NCBI RefSeq assembly: GCF_000499845.2
Contig: NC_023758.2
Span: 12,001,927 to 12,065,926 of the forward strand
Origin: Phaseolus vulgaris
Lineage: Eukaryota; Streptophyta; Magnoliopsida; Fabales; Fabaceae
Length of the DNA stretch: 64,000 bases
Reading direction: 5' to 3'
Shown here: one piece after another, positions 20,241-30,872 of the stretch
How positions within the stretch are numbered: position 1 is the stretch's first letter
Layout: every line of letters begins with the position of its first letter
Notes under the pieces: model-generated
What the model was told of the DNA's origin: nothing
The model's database searches: none
Seen by the model: the letters and a program-made list of their open reading frames with translations, nothing else
Made by a program: the position numbers and the translations under genes

Positions 20241-21609
20241 AATCTTCTTTACCATCAACCTTGTATCCTTCTGGTTGAGTCATATAGATTTCCTCCTTCA
20301 AATCATCGTGTAGGAACGCGGTCTTTACATCAAGTTGAGCAAGCTCCAAATTCAACTGTGCTACCAAGGCCAACAAAATTTGAATGGAGGAATGTTTAAC
20401 AACTGGAGAAAATACCTCATTATAATCAATTCCCTCCCTCTGAGCAAAGCCTTTAGCAACCAACCTTGCCTTGTAGCGAACATCTTCTTTATTAGGAAAT
20501 CCTTCTTTCTTTGCAAATACCCATTTGCACCCAATTGCCTTCTTACCTTTTGGTAATTGTGCCAGCTTCCACGTCTTGTTCTTCTTCAAAGACTGCATCT
20601 CCTCTTCCATCGCACCTGCCCAATTACCACTCTCTGAACTCAGAATGGCTTCTGGGTAAGTGGATGGAATGTCATCAACAACTGGAAGTGCATAGGCAAC
20701 CATATCCATGAAACGAGCAGGCTTCTGAATATCTCGTCTCTGTCTTCTAACTGCAATTGGCGCAGATTGCTGTTGAGATTCTTGGGTAGGAAACTCTTCC
20801 TCATCTGACTCTTCTTCTGCCATAGGAGAGTCACTTGTGGTATTTCGTATTGGGATCACCACTGTCGGCTCAAACTCCACCTGCTTCCGGGCATACTCCA
20901 CCTGTTGCGGAGTACTATCAGCTTCGTCTGGATTTACCTTCTTTAACATGACAGATTCATCAAAGGTAACATCCCTGTTGATAATCGTCTTCTTTGCCTC
21001 TAGACACCACAAACGGTATCCCTTCACTCCAGGACTAAAGCCCATGAAAAGAGCTTTCTTTGCCCGTGGATCCAACTTTGATTCAATCACATGATAATAT
21101 GCAATAGAACCAAAAACATGCAAAGAATCATAATCAGTTGCAGGTTTTCCAGACCATACCTCTAACGGGGTTTTGCCATCTATAGCAGATGATGGCAAAC
21201 GATTGACGAGATGTTGAGCGTATGTCACAGCCTCAGCCCAAAACTCTCTGCCTAACTCAGCATTAGACAACATACAACGAACTTTCTCCACAAGTGTCTT
21301 GTTCATACGCTCCGACACCCCATTCTGCTGTGGTGTTTTTCTAACAGTGAAGTGCCGAACTATGCCACAATCTTGACATACCTTTAGGAACGGATCACTC
21401 TTGTATTCTCCTCCATTGTCTACCTTAATCTTCCTTCCTGTCTGGTTTTCAACTTGAGCTTTCCACTTAAGGAAAATTTCAAGCACATCATTTTTGTTCT
21501 TCATAGTAAACACCCAAACTCTCCTGGAAAAATCATCCACAAAAGTGACAAAACTCTCCTGAATGCACATAATCCAGAATACCCTTGGTATTGTGAATTG
21601 TAGTGTCAA
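20239..21609 (-). pseudogene. Copia-2 integrase core and RT start
   Basis: The frame includes VDDFSRRVWVFTMKNK, KVDNGGEYKSDPF (second catalytic Asp), TPQQNGVSERMNKTL (Glu), FGSIAYYHV, then RT: AIGCKWVFAKKEG, YKARLVAKGFAQ, LDVKTAFLHDDLKEEIYM. Upstream (21745-21533) the integrase zinc-finger part ACKLEFCEHCVLGKQRR runs in another frame to YVHS. From YVHS the sequence passes almost directly to FVTFVDDFS, so the usual D-x-W-G-P segment with the first catalytic Asp is missing, with a frame change. Confidence 0.88.
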
Positions 21610-21678
21610 ACTTCACTCTTCGTTGTTTTCCCAGAACACAATGCTCACAAAATTCAAGTTTGCAAGCCTTCGTACCTT

Positions 21679-23070
21679 TCAACAATCCCTGCTTGGTAAG
21701 AATTTGAAGGATTTTTCTCCAGCATGTCCCAACCTCATATGCCACAACTTCGTTGCCTCGACATCCTTCTTAGTGCTAGAAGTTGCTACCGCTATTGTCC
21801 CCACCACTGTACTACCTTGATAGTAATACAAATTGTTCTTCCTCACGCCTTTCAACATCACCAGTGCTCCTGAAGTTGCTTTAAGAATTCCATCTCGCAT
21901 CGTCACAACTAGGCCTTTAGATTCTAAAGCCCCCAATGAGATGAGATTCTTCTTCAACTTTGGCACGTACCGTACATCCCGCAAAATTCTGGTGGATCCA
22001 TCATGATTCTGCAGCTTGATTGAACCTATCCCAGCTGTCTTACATGGGTTATCATTACCCATGTAAACAACCCCGCCATCAAGTTCTTGAAATTCAAAGA
22101 ACCAATCTTGAATGGGACACATATGATAGGTACAACCTGAATCCAATATCCACTCATCTGGATACGATGATGCTGAAAGCGAGACAATTAAAGAGATATC
22201 TGATTCCACATCACTTTTGCATTCTGCAACATTTGCATCTTGTGGAGCCTTCCCTTTCTTCTGCAGTTTTGGACAGTCTTTCTTCCAGTGTCCTTTCTCA
22301 TGACAGAAAACACACTCATCTTTGGCAACGGCTCGACCTTTAGACTTAGACCTCCCTCTTCTCCCCTTTGTTTGGCTTTGTTGACGACCTCTTGCCACCA
22401 ATGCTTCTTCTGATGTCGTTGATTTGGTTTTCATCTTATCCTGCTTTCTCAATTCATGACTATATAAAGCAGAACAAACAGCATCTAACGACACATTCTC
22501 CTTCCCGTGAAGGAGCGTAGTCTCCAAATGTTCAAATTCATCAGGAAGAGATGATAACAACATCAAAGCCAAATCCTCATCCTCAAACTTCACATCTAAA
22601 TTCAACAGGTCTGCTACTAATTGATTAAACATAGTGATGTGTGCATTCATAGTAGTACCTTGTTGGTAGTCAAATCGGAACAACCTTTTCTTCATCAGGA
22701 GCTTGTTCTGACCACTCTTCTTCAGAAACTTGTCCTCCAATGCCTTTCTCAGTTTGTGTGCAGAAGTCTCATTTTTTACAGCATACTTCTGCTCTCTGGA
22801 CAGGCAGGATCGAATAGTTCTGCATGCCAACTGGTTGATGATGCTCCAGTCTTTCTCCTCTACCTCTTTTGGTTTCTCTCCTTCAATAGCAATATCAAGA
22901 CCCTGCTGAAAAAGAGAGTCCAAGACCTCTCCTTGCCACATGCCAAAATGTCCAGTGCCATCAAATATTTCCACCGCCAATTTCAAAGTGGACACCGGGA
23001 ACCTCGACCATGATGACGAGGAGCCCGACACTTTGGATACATCCTTCGCTTCTTCTTCTTGATTTGACAT
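21679..23070 (-). pseudogene. Copia-2 gag and protease
   Basis: A 463-codon frame starting MSNQEEEAKDVSKVSG. Gag segment: VEIFDGTGHFGMWQGEV and FNQLVADLLNLDVKFEDE. CCHC knuckle CVFCHEKGHWKKDC (CX2CX4HX4C). Protease signature WILDSGCTYHMCP. Pre-integrase segment LWHMRLGHAGEKS. After EKS the frame is lost by a one-base-type shift (the homology goes on in the 21533-21745 frame). Length and order are as in Tnt1-type elements. Confidence 0.9.
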
Positions 23071-23132
23071 TACAAACTCAAAATATAATATTCAATATTA
23101 CAAATAATTTCAAACAACCCAAGGGCGAACCT

Positions 23133-23150
23133 TCGGCTCTTGATACCACT
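23133..23150 (-). other. Primer-binding site of Copia-2
   Basis: On the minus strand, abutting the 5' LTR, it reads AGTGGTATCAAGAGCCG. TGGTATCAAGAGC is close to the initiator-tRNA-Met site. Confidence 0.85.
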
Positions 23151-23470
23151 TGTTGGAAAAAACGGGTAATTTTCCCACTAAAACAGAACCTTAACAGAGC
23201 TACCCGACAAATAATATTGAATAAATAAAGCGGAATAATAAAAGAGATAAAGAGGAAAAAAACACACCAGAAAATTGTTAACGGAGTTCGGCCAATTTAG
23301 CCTAATCTCCGAGCACAGCAAAAACAACTCACTTTTAATATTATGGGAGAAGATATTACAAATTGGGATATATAACAGAGAAGGAGAATATGTTAATTTA
23401 TAACCCTCAAACCTCCTTTCCAAACAATGAACCCACCGATGTGGGACTTGGGATTAAGCCAAAATCAACA
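23151..23470 (-). repeat. Copia-2 5' LTR (320 bp)
   Basis: It begins TGTTGGAAAA, ends AATCAACA, and is followed by the tagct duplication. It pairs with 18663-18988. Confidence 0.93.
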
Positions 23471-23764
23471 TAGCTTTCAGATTATGTAATTCAAAAGTCT
23501 TTTTTCAAATGTGTGATTAGTTTCCAAATTACATAATGTGGAAATCTTTTATGAATGAGATTAGCCTCCGGACTACATTCAGATTACATAACTCATAAGC
23601 TTATCTCAAATCCAAAAAGAACTTCCGAATTAATTTTATAAATGTAAAGAACAGATCTGAAAACATCTTCTGGATTATGTATGGATGTGACATAAAAAAA
23701 ATAAAAATATATTTTTACATTTGGGATACAAGAAGACATGGAGGTGCAGGAAGTAAGAGTGAGC

Positions 23765-23990
23765 ATTGGTTGTCGAAACTACACAAGTAGTCTTCAGCAT
23801 TTGCAAAGCTTTTTTAGCCTTACCAATCTTCATCTGCCTTATATGTAGCGACTAGTTTAGGATCCAAGGAGAGGCTTCATAGGAAGATTTGACATTAAAT
23901 TGAGAGCATTGTCTGCAAGTTTAAGACATTGAACTGCGATATTTAATTGGCCAAGTGTACGAGCTACTAGCTACCACAAATTTCCATTTG
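23765..23990 (-). pseudogene. Unidentified coding fragment, helical-repeat-like
   Basis: The minus strand gives ARTLGQLNIAVQCLKLAD then NALNLMSNLPMKPLLGS and a stop (about 23985-23865). After a frame change it gives IRQMKIGKAKKALQMLKT and TCVVSTTNA (about 23850-23765). The A-x-x-L-G-x-x-x-x-A-x-x-C-L-x-L-A pattern suggests TPR-like helices, but I do not recognise the gene. It has no start, has stops, and ends near the right edge of the tandem-repeat unit. Confidence 0.4.
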
Positions 23991-24339
23991 GTTACGGGAA
24001 AGAAACTAAGTGCAGAAATTACTAAAATAAAAAAATAGAAAATAGAAAACGAGGTAATAATAATTTAATTTTCTTTCTTCATAAATATGTGAATATTTAG
24101 AAAGAATTACTGTTTAAAAAAATAATATATATATATATATATATTAAATATATATTTTATAATTATTATATAAAATAAATATTATATTTTTATATTATTA
24201 ATTTATTCATATTTATATTTATATTATAATAAAATAAATATAATTAATTATATAATATATGAATAATAAATATTTTCTTCTAACCATCACATCATTCACA
24301 AATTTCAATAAATTTTTTTTACTAAAACAATAAAAAAAT
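23991..24339. other. Very AT-rich spacer
   Basis: Contains (AT)n around 24124-24145 and long A/T runs. Positions 24268-24330 carry the reverse complement of the repeat at 17699-17760. No gene. Confidence 0.5.
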
Positions 24340-26283
24340 ATTACAAGAACAACCAAGATTGTTGATCTTGAGCCTTACAATAACAAACAACACTCTTAAC
24401 CACACACCGATTAAGAAACTCTATCTGAATTTGTTTACAACACAATACAGTAAACAAGAATGAAGTTTGAATACACTTGAGTTTAATACAAATGAAGAAC
24501 AACAAAATTGATAGCCCTAAAACCTTCTTCACATCACAACAATGATCCAAGATCCAAATGTAATATCTCAAAATGATTTTAAAATAGTTTGTTTTTCTCT
24601 CTCAAAAACAAATTCAGAAAACATATTCAGAAAACATATTTATATTAGCAAAGAAAGATTGTTAAAACAGATTGATCATTTAATAAAATCAATTGTATAA
24701 ATTAAAAACAATTTGATTAACATAACATAATTTTGTTTAAATCATTTAATTGATTATGAAAATAACTAACTGTTTTCTTTTACAGATGAAATCTCTAGAT
24801 AAAAAATCTGGTTCATCTAGCGAAATAACTGGTTGATTTCACTTAACAGAAAACACACAAAGAAAACAAATCATTTTTAAATCCTTTAAAAACCCTAAGT
24901 GTTTTCAACTAGTTAATACGATAAATCAATCTGTTAAAATACTTATTATAGTCAACAAACTTCAATAGAAGTAATTTCAATTGATTAATATACGAATCAA
25001 ACTAATTAAAATAAACACATATTTGGAAAACAAAACATTTAAATGAAATTTCAAATCAGGTTTACTTGGACCATACTTAGATGTGAATTTATACAACAAA
25101 ATCTACCTAACTAGACATACACACAATAGATCTTCAAGACAAATTTGGAAATCATCAAAACTTCTTTATTGAACAATCTCTCCCGATTTGACGAAGACAA
25201 AACTTCTGGTGTTGTGTTGTAGATTTTGCTACAAGGAGATCTTGCAAAATAGAAGGAAAGATCAAGCAATCCATAATATACAAGCATAGCATGACATCCA
25301 AACATAGATTATGCTGAACCACACTTTCTGCAAACATAAACCATACAATAGCAAAATTATGCATAATTTAAAAAATAATTTAAAATATTACAAACCAACA
25401 TCCCAAATATTCTCTCCCTTTTACCTTCAACAAATAGATAGAGAAAATATCAAAGAAGTGTTTAGGAAATGTTTTTGATAATCAGGAATACCTAATTCAT
25501 TTAGTAAGATATTAAATCTATCTCTAGGAAGAGGTTTTGTAAAAATATCCAATAAGAGTTATAAGAGAATTAGAAGAATACCATAGACCAACAGTGTTTG
25601 TTCCTTTGAGGTATTTAAGGATTTTTTTTAGCAGTAATGAAGTGAGATTCTTTAGGATTTGATTGGAATCTTACACATAGACATACAACAAACATGATGT
25701 TTGGTCTGCTTGTAGTGAGGTAAATAAGAGATCCAACCAACCCTTTAAACTTAGTTGGATCTACAAAGTTTCCAATAATATCAACATCCATGTAACAACT
25801 TGTAGACATAAGTGTTGCAGCCTCTTTGAAGTTTTCCATTTCAAACTTCTTCAGAATGTCCCTGCAATATTTGGTTGGACTCAAGAAGATGTCATTCTTC
25901 ATTTGTTTGACCTGCAGTCCAATGAAGTGCCCCATCACAGACATCTCAAACTCCCCTTGCATAGCTGATACAAATTATTCACAAAGGCTATCATTAGTGG
26001 CTCCAAAAATTATGTCATCAATCTAAACTTGATCTAGGATAATATCAAAAATAGACTTTTTAATGAAAATAATCTTATAAATTTTTCCTCTCTCATATTC
26101 ATGAGATAAAATAAAATTGCTAAGCCTTTCATACCATTATCGATGAGCTTGTTTCAATCCATACAAAGCCTTTTTAAGTTGAAGACATGATCACTTGTGA
26201 TTTTCAAAAACCAAAAGGTTGAGAGACATATACTTCTTTATTGATGAAACCATTCAAGAATGTGTTTTTCATATCCATATACC
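24340..26283 (-). mobile_element. Copia-3: truncated copia element related to Copia-1
   Basis: Partial 3' LTR (24340-25175), polypurine tract (minus CGGGAGAGATTG, about 25176-25189), leader to about 25490, then pol. Pol carries the RNase H end (DIFTKPLPRDRF, about 25540-25490), a deletion of the RNase H core at about 25557, and the frame 25962-25615 (GEFEMSVMGHFIGLQ, DILKKFEMENFKEA, TSRPNIMFVVCLCVRF). RT can be followed to 26283 (ALYGLKQAHR, IDDIIFGATND, MDMKNTFLNGFI) with several stops. The upstream half is lost at the junction with gypsy LTR DNA at 26284. Confidence 0.82.
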
Positions 26284-26679
26284 AACACCCTAACTGACTT
26301 GAGCATTGGAGTGCCTTCTGCAGGTACCATCCCCACCTGCGGAGCAGGACGACCGAGAGGAACGAAGCACATCAGGAAGTGTGAGCATATTAAGGAGTTT
26401 AGAGAGTATCAGGCCTACCGAGTATAGGAATAGGAGTAATCGTTCTCTAGGTCCCCAAACCCTTAAAATACCAGATTCATCAAGTTGTTTATAGAAACCC
26501 AAGAAATTTTGTTGAACATCAAATCCGCTCAAGCTAAACTATCATCAGATGAAAAGGTTGATCTCTGGACAAGATTCGCTCAAGCTAATGGCAAACCGCT
26601 CATCGATAAATTAAATTAACAGGTATGTTTCTAATTCGCTCCAACCATTCACATTTCACTCATGTTAAATACCAATGTA
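26284..26679. repeat. Gypsy LTR fragment joined to Copia-3, then unassigned sequence
   Basis: actgacttgagcattggagt at about 26290 followed by gccttctgcaggtacc matches the U5 motif and following bases of the Gypsy-C LTR (gcgtcggagtgccttcg.aggtacc). It stays GC-richer to about 26345. From there to 26679 I see no gene or clear family. Confidence 0.6.
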
Positions 26680-26884
26680 GAATCTAAAGTAGTTAATAGC
26701 TAAAACCTTGGTAGCTAATGTTAGATGTCAATTTAGAAACTAGTTTATAAATTTTTATTAAAAATAGAAACTACTTTAGATACCGATAATTTTTTAGTTT
26801 ATAAAATAGTATCTAACTTAGTTACTAAAGTAGCTAATTATTTTTTGTCTCGAAAATTAGTTTCTATTTAATGATTTTCTTGTA
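26680..26884. mobile_element. CACTA-like element end (inferred)
   Basis: The block ends aatgattttcttgtact. Its reverse complement, agtacaagaaaatcatt, is close to the plant CACTA terminus CACTACAAGAAAA. Just inside are repeated short motifs in both directions (tagctaat, tagaaactagttt, aaagtag), as in CACTA subterminal regions. No transposase and no opposite end were found. Confidence 0.45.
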
Positions 26885-28945
26885 CTTAAAGCCTCACTGT
26901 GTTGCAAATGATTCTCATAAAACTGGGAAGGTTGCTTCAAATATGACTCACAATGAATCTCATTGTTGTACTTTTGATCATGATGAAGTGAAAAATAATT
27001 TCCATATGAAAGATGGTTTAGTATAGAAACAAAATCCATATCAATTTCAGAATCAAAATCGGGAGAAATATGTAATGAAAAACATTTAGACGCTTTATCA
27101 TTATACTGTTTATTCTGAAAATATATTTTTTTAATAATAATGTGATTAGTGATAAAATTGAAAACTATACAAGTAGAGTGGGAAAAATAGAGTTAGATAT
27201 GTAGAAAAAATAAAAAATATGTAGATACATAAAAAAAGTATGCAGATAAAGAAGAAAACTAATAACCAAATTCAAATTGGATTCCTCAGCAACATCTTCA
27301 AATTTAATAGCAGTCAGTTTGCATTCAAATTAAAAGGAATTCAAGTTCCACTGCAAAGACCATCTAACAACAATGTTAGATCGTCTAACACCAAAAAAAA
27401 AATGATAGTGTAGATATGGTCAAATGACTCCAAGTTGTAAATTCAGTCAAATATTGTTCATAACATATAAAATTAGTAATAATAGTAAAGTAAAGGGAGA
27501 TATTTAATTTCTTGTGCAAAAAAGTAAAGTAAATGATAAAAAATAGTTGAGCAAGGAGGTTAACTCCAAGTTTATTCACCAAGAATTCCTCTTTGGTTAT
27601 TCCAAGATTATCATCCTTCAATTCTCACACAAATGTAAAACTTAATCAAACAAGTGTCAATAAAGTTAAACATAATCTTATCAATAAAATAAGCCTCTAA
27701 TTGATGCATTTAGTATTTCACTCGTTTCCAAGCATCTACCTTGTGAGGTGTTTTTCTTTTACCTATTAAACTAAGCAAACAAGAAATTAATTAGAACTAA
27801 GTGAACTAATAAAGAATTCTAATTAACGAAAATAATTGAATTCTCAACAAGCGTTGAAAAATCAATTCCTTTGATAGAAACTAGAATTCAAAAACACTAG
27901 AGGATTAAAACAAGTTGTTACAAAAAAATTAAAGAACAAAACTTTATTGAACAGAACCTCAAAATTCAACGGGAATTAATTCAAAAGGTTTAGCCTTCCA
28001 TGAGAAAGACGAAAGTAAAAGAGAAATAAATCTAGGTTTACGAGCATTATTTGGCTAGGAAATTTGATACCCATATTCTTCCTTTGAAGTCTCTTTTATA
28101 ATTTTTTTTTTATTTGCACAAAATCGAATTCAGAATCTATCTCAGGATATTGTTTTACAATTATCAAATGTTTCCTTTCTCTGTTTCAAATTTTTAAGCA
28201 GATATCTTCTTTCCCATTCAGTCGTATATCTCATTCTCGTTTATCTTCCAAATGTATTGTTTCCAAACTTGATTTAGATTTGCGCATTGATTGTAATTAA
28301 GCTCAGCATTGCTATGAAAGATATTGCAAAAGATTTATGTGAATAAAATCTTCAAAGGATATTTGTTTTGTTTTTAACACGTTTTACAAAGCGGTTTTTT
28401 ATCGCAGAATTTGAGAGAATCTCCTCAAATAAGGTTGAATTGGTTTCAATTCCTTCTTCCTCATAATATAATGGAATCACCAAATCAATATCTTTCTTTC
28501 CCATAATGAAGCATCCATTAGTACACGCTTTCGAAAAGACCGTCTAATGGCTTCAAACATAGAGAGTGTCTAATCCTTCCATAACCAAGTTTTCCAATCT
28601 TTAAAGTAAAATAATTACACACTAAGAATAAATGAATTCGAATCTTTCTCTTCAAAGCAACTTTTCAGCATTAGATTCTCTAAGGAGACTTTTTGTCTTT
28701 CTTCAATGAGACTTTCTAAACTTCAACACATTGTAATTCTTCACATGAGATTAATAAGGTCCAAAATCTTTATAGATGATCAAGATTAAGATGAGAGCAA
28801 AATGTTTTTAAAAGTCATATTTAAGCAATGATTCTAATTATGGTCCAATTTTATCCAGTTACGGGAATCTCATCTAAAAAACTGGATTTTACTCTCAGTT
28901 CCACTATAAGAAACTAATGATATACGCTTTAAGAGTGAACATAAA
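26885..28945. other. AT-rich region without genes
   Basis: Many stops in all frames. 27340-27400 holds a short inverted motif (gaccatctaac ... gttagatcgtctaac). About 27640-28000 reads like decayed LTR DNA but has no boundaries. I see no coding feature. Confidence 0.45.
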
Positions 28946-28949
28946 TGTA

Positions 28950-29660
28950 CCCATCACTCGCCAAGATCAAACAATCATCGGAACAAAAATGTCTATCTGA
29001 TATCAAACAATCATCATAACAATTGTTATCAAAGGCTAAATGGTCATAGAAAGAACACTCACTGAGATCAAGCGATTATTAGAACAACAATATCTATCCA
29101 AGATAAATGATCATCATAATAATTATTATCCTAGAAAAAACGTTCATTGGAAAAAAGTAATACATAATCATTGTTCGAGATCAAACGACCCTTGCAATAA
29201 TAATGCATATCCAAGATCAAACGATTATTGAAACAAAATTATTAATCAGGATCAAACGATCTTGAGACAATTACTATCCAAGACCAAACGGTCATTGGAA
29301 ACAAGTTATCAGTGACCAATATCAAACGATCAGTAGAATAATAGTGTTTATCCAAGATCAAATAATCATTGAAGAAAAATCGCTAACCGAGATCAAACGA
29401 TTATTGGAAAAATTGCTATTCAAGCCAAAACGGTCATTGAAAAAAAAAACATCTAAGAGCAAACGATAATTGGATTAAATGATCATCAAATCCAAGCTAT
29501 ACACAATCAGTATCTGAGATCAAACGATCATCATATCAAAGTTATATAGAATCATTATCTAAGATCAAACGATCATTGGAACCAAGCTATATAGAATCGC
29601 TATCCAAGATCAAACAAATATTGTAACAAAGTTATACAAAATCTCTTGAAAAGAAATGAC
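28950..29660. repeat. Degenerate tandem array, about 36 bp x 19
   Basis: The consensus tccaagatcaaacgatcatt recurs about 19 times between 28964 and 29604, mean spacing about 36 bp, with many substitutions. The core has a small dyad (gatc...gatc). It ends about 280 bp before Gypsy-B, outside that element's target-site duplication. 29661-29936 holds no gene. Confidence 0.75.
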
Positions 29661-29941
29661 ATGACTATCATAATCCGACAAGTTTTTTTGAAATAAACGA
29701 CCATCTCAAAGTAATATAACTCGCAACAAATAAAATATCATCAAATCAAAATAATCTAATGAACAATTGCAAAACACTAGAACTCGTTCATTCATTAAAT
29801 CAATCCACATGCACCTTATTTATGGATTTCAAACTCGGGGGAGTTATATTCCTACCCATATCCAAGATATACGAAGATACATGTAATAATATAATTCAAT
29901 CAAATCAAATGCAGTTCAATCAAATCGGATGCAATCCAATC

Positions 29942-30828
29942 TATATCGGTTGGAGCTGAGTGGACCAAGTCACTCAGTATCAGAATCCAATCGATAGGAT
30001 ATATTCAATATATTTAGGGATGGCAAAGCGAGCCAGCCCGCCCGACATAGGCCTGCCTTGCACTTGGCCCGCCCCGCGTAGTGACCGCGGGCTGGATTCC
30101 TGTCCCACCCCGCATAAGGGCCAACCCGCATTCGGGCAGCGAAGTGAAGTAGAGTTGTAGGCGGTGCAAAGCAGAATTGCAAGTGGAGCGGAGTAGGAGG
30201 CGGCAGAGTGACGCAAACGAAATGGAATAAATATATGGAATGAATGAAAACGGTGCAGAGGAAGAAAACCTAGCGTTTTGGAAGGTATGAAAAAAACTAT
30301 TTTCTCCACTCCACCACTGCCAAGTCAGCATAATCTTTTTATTATTTTTTCGTGGGTTAGTAGGCCAGCCCGCCCCACCCCGTTGTTGGATCGTGCGGGT
30401 TATGTAGGGCGGACTAACATGAGTCAATTGGTTGAAAATGTGAGCCCGCCCCGCGCTTTTCACTAATAGGCCGCGGGCCGGCCCACATGGCCCGCCCCGC
30501 TTTTTCATTCCTAAATACATTAAGTAATGTTGTTTTAGCAAACATATGCGAAAGATATGCATTAAGTATGACCCATAAGTGAAATAGTCCATTATGAGCA
30601 CTATAAATAAGCATTTTCACACAAGAGTAAGGTACGCTTTTATCAATACATCATTCACTCTTATACTGAGAGCACTTACTTGATCGTTGGACAACATTTT
30701 ACAGGTTTACTCCCGACCAAGTACCGCGAGAGAAACTATAGGAAGGAAGAAGAAGGAGGAGTGACCGAGGGACGGGAGGTAATTGTTCAAGCCGGTAGCA
30801 GATACTATCTAGGCCTTATACTAGTACA
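29942..30828 (+). repeat. Gypsy-B 5' LTR carrying an inserted hAT-like element
   Basis: It aligns with 32769-33212 (gagtggaccaagtcact, gagcactataaataa, cttacttgatcgttgga, tttactcccgaccga). Its start, TATATCGG, matches TGTACCGG with two transitions. TATAAATA at 30602-30609 is a likely TATA box. About 62 bp present in the other LTR are missing here. After 30828, attgctgcctaccgtgggg corresponds to the Gypsy-C PBS region attggcgcccaccgtgggg. Confidence 0.85.
30015..30513. mobile_element. hAT-like non-autonomous element (499 bp) inside the Gypsy-B 5' LTR
   Basis: The left end TAGGGATGGCAAAGCG and the right end (reverse complement TAGGAATGAAAAAGCG) are inverted repeats. The flanks aatatatt (30007-30014) and aatacatt (30514-30521) form an 8-bp duplication with one mismatch, typical for hAT. 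The inside is GC-rich with many gcccgcc/ggcgggc blocks, unlike its neighbours. The other LTR has the empty site aatacatt at 32834-32841. No transposase is encoded; open frames here are by-products of GC content. Confidence 0.85.
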
Positions 30829-30872
30829 ATTGCTGCCTACCGTGGGGCCGGAATAGTATTGAAGAGCAGCAA

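Larger units (their letters stand above)
18663..23470 (-). mobile_element. Copia-2: Tnt1-like copia retrotransposon, full-length, disabled
   Basis: LTRs at 18663-18988 and 23151-23470 start TGTTGG and end ATCAACA. The target-site duplication tagct is perfect at 18658-18662 and 23471-23475. The minus-strand order is PBS, gag, protease, integrase, RT, RNase H, PPT. The LTRs are nearly alike; the clearest difference is 7 extra bases (accgagc) in the left one near 18825. This implies a fairly young insertion. Disabling changes are a deletion with frame change in integrase and two stops in RT. Confidence 0.95.
18368..23755. mobile_element. Tandem-repeat transposon-like unit with possible terminal inverted repeats, split by Copia-2
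   Basis: The left edge reads CTTCCTGCAC (about 18368) and the right edge GGTGCAGGAAG (about 23742-23752), an inverted pair. Inside, both sides of Copia-2 hold a block of roughly 60 bp repeated several times (gattagcttcnggattacataatctggaag with variants, 18470-18660 and 23475-23600). A similar edge pair occurs at 34.3-34.6 kb. No transposase is seen. A non-autonomous DNA element is inferred. Confidence 0.45.

Noticed and set aside
30014..30601. Minus-strand frames of up to 195 codons
   Set aside because: They lie over the GC-rich hAT-like insertion and have no domain; open because of base composition.
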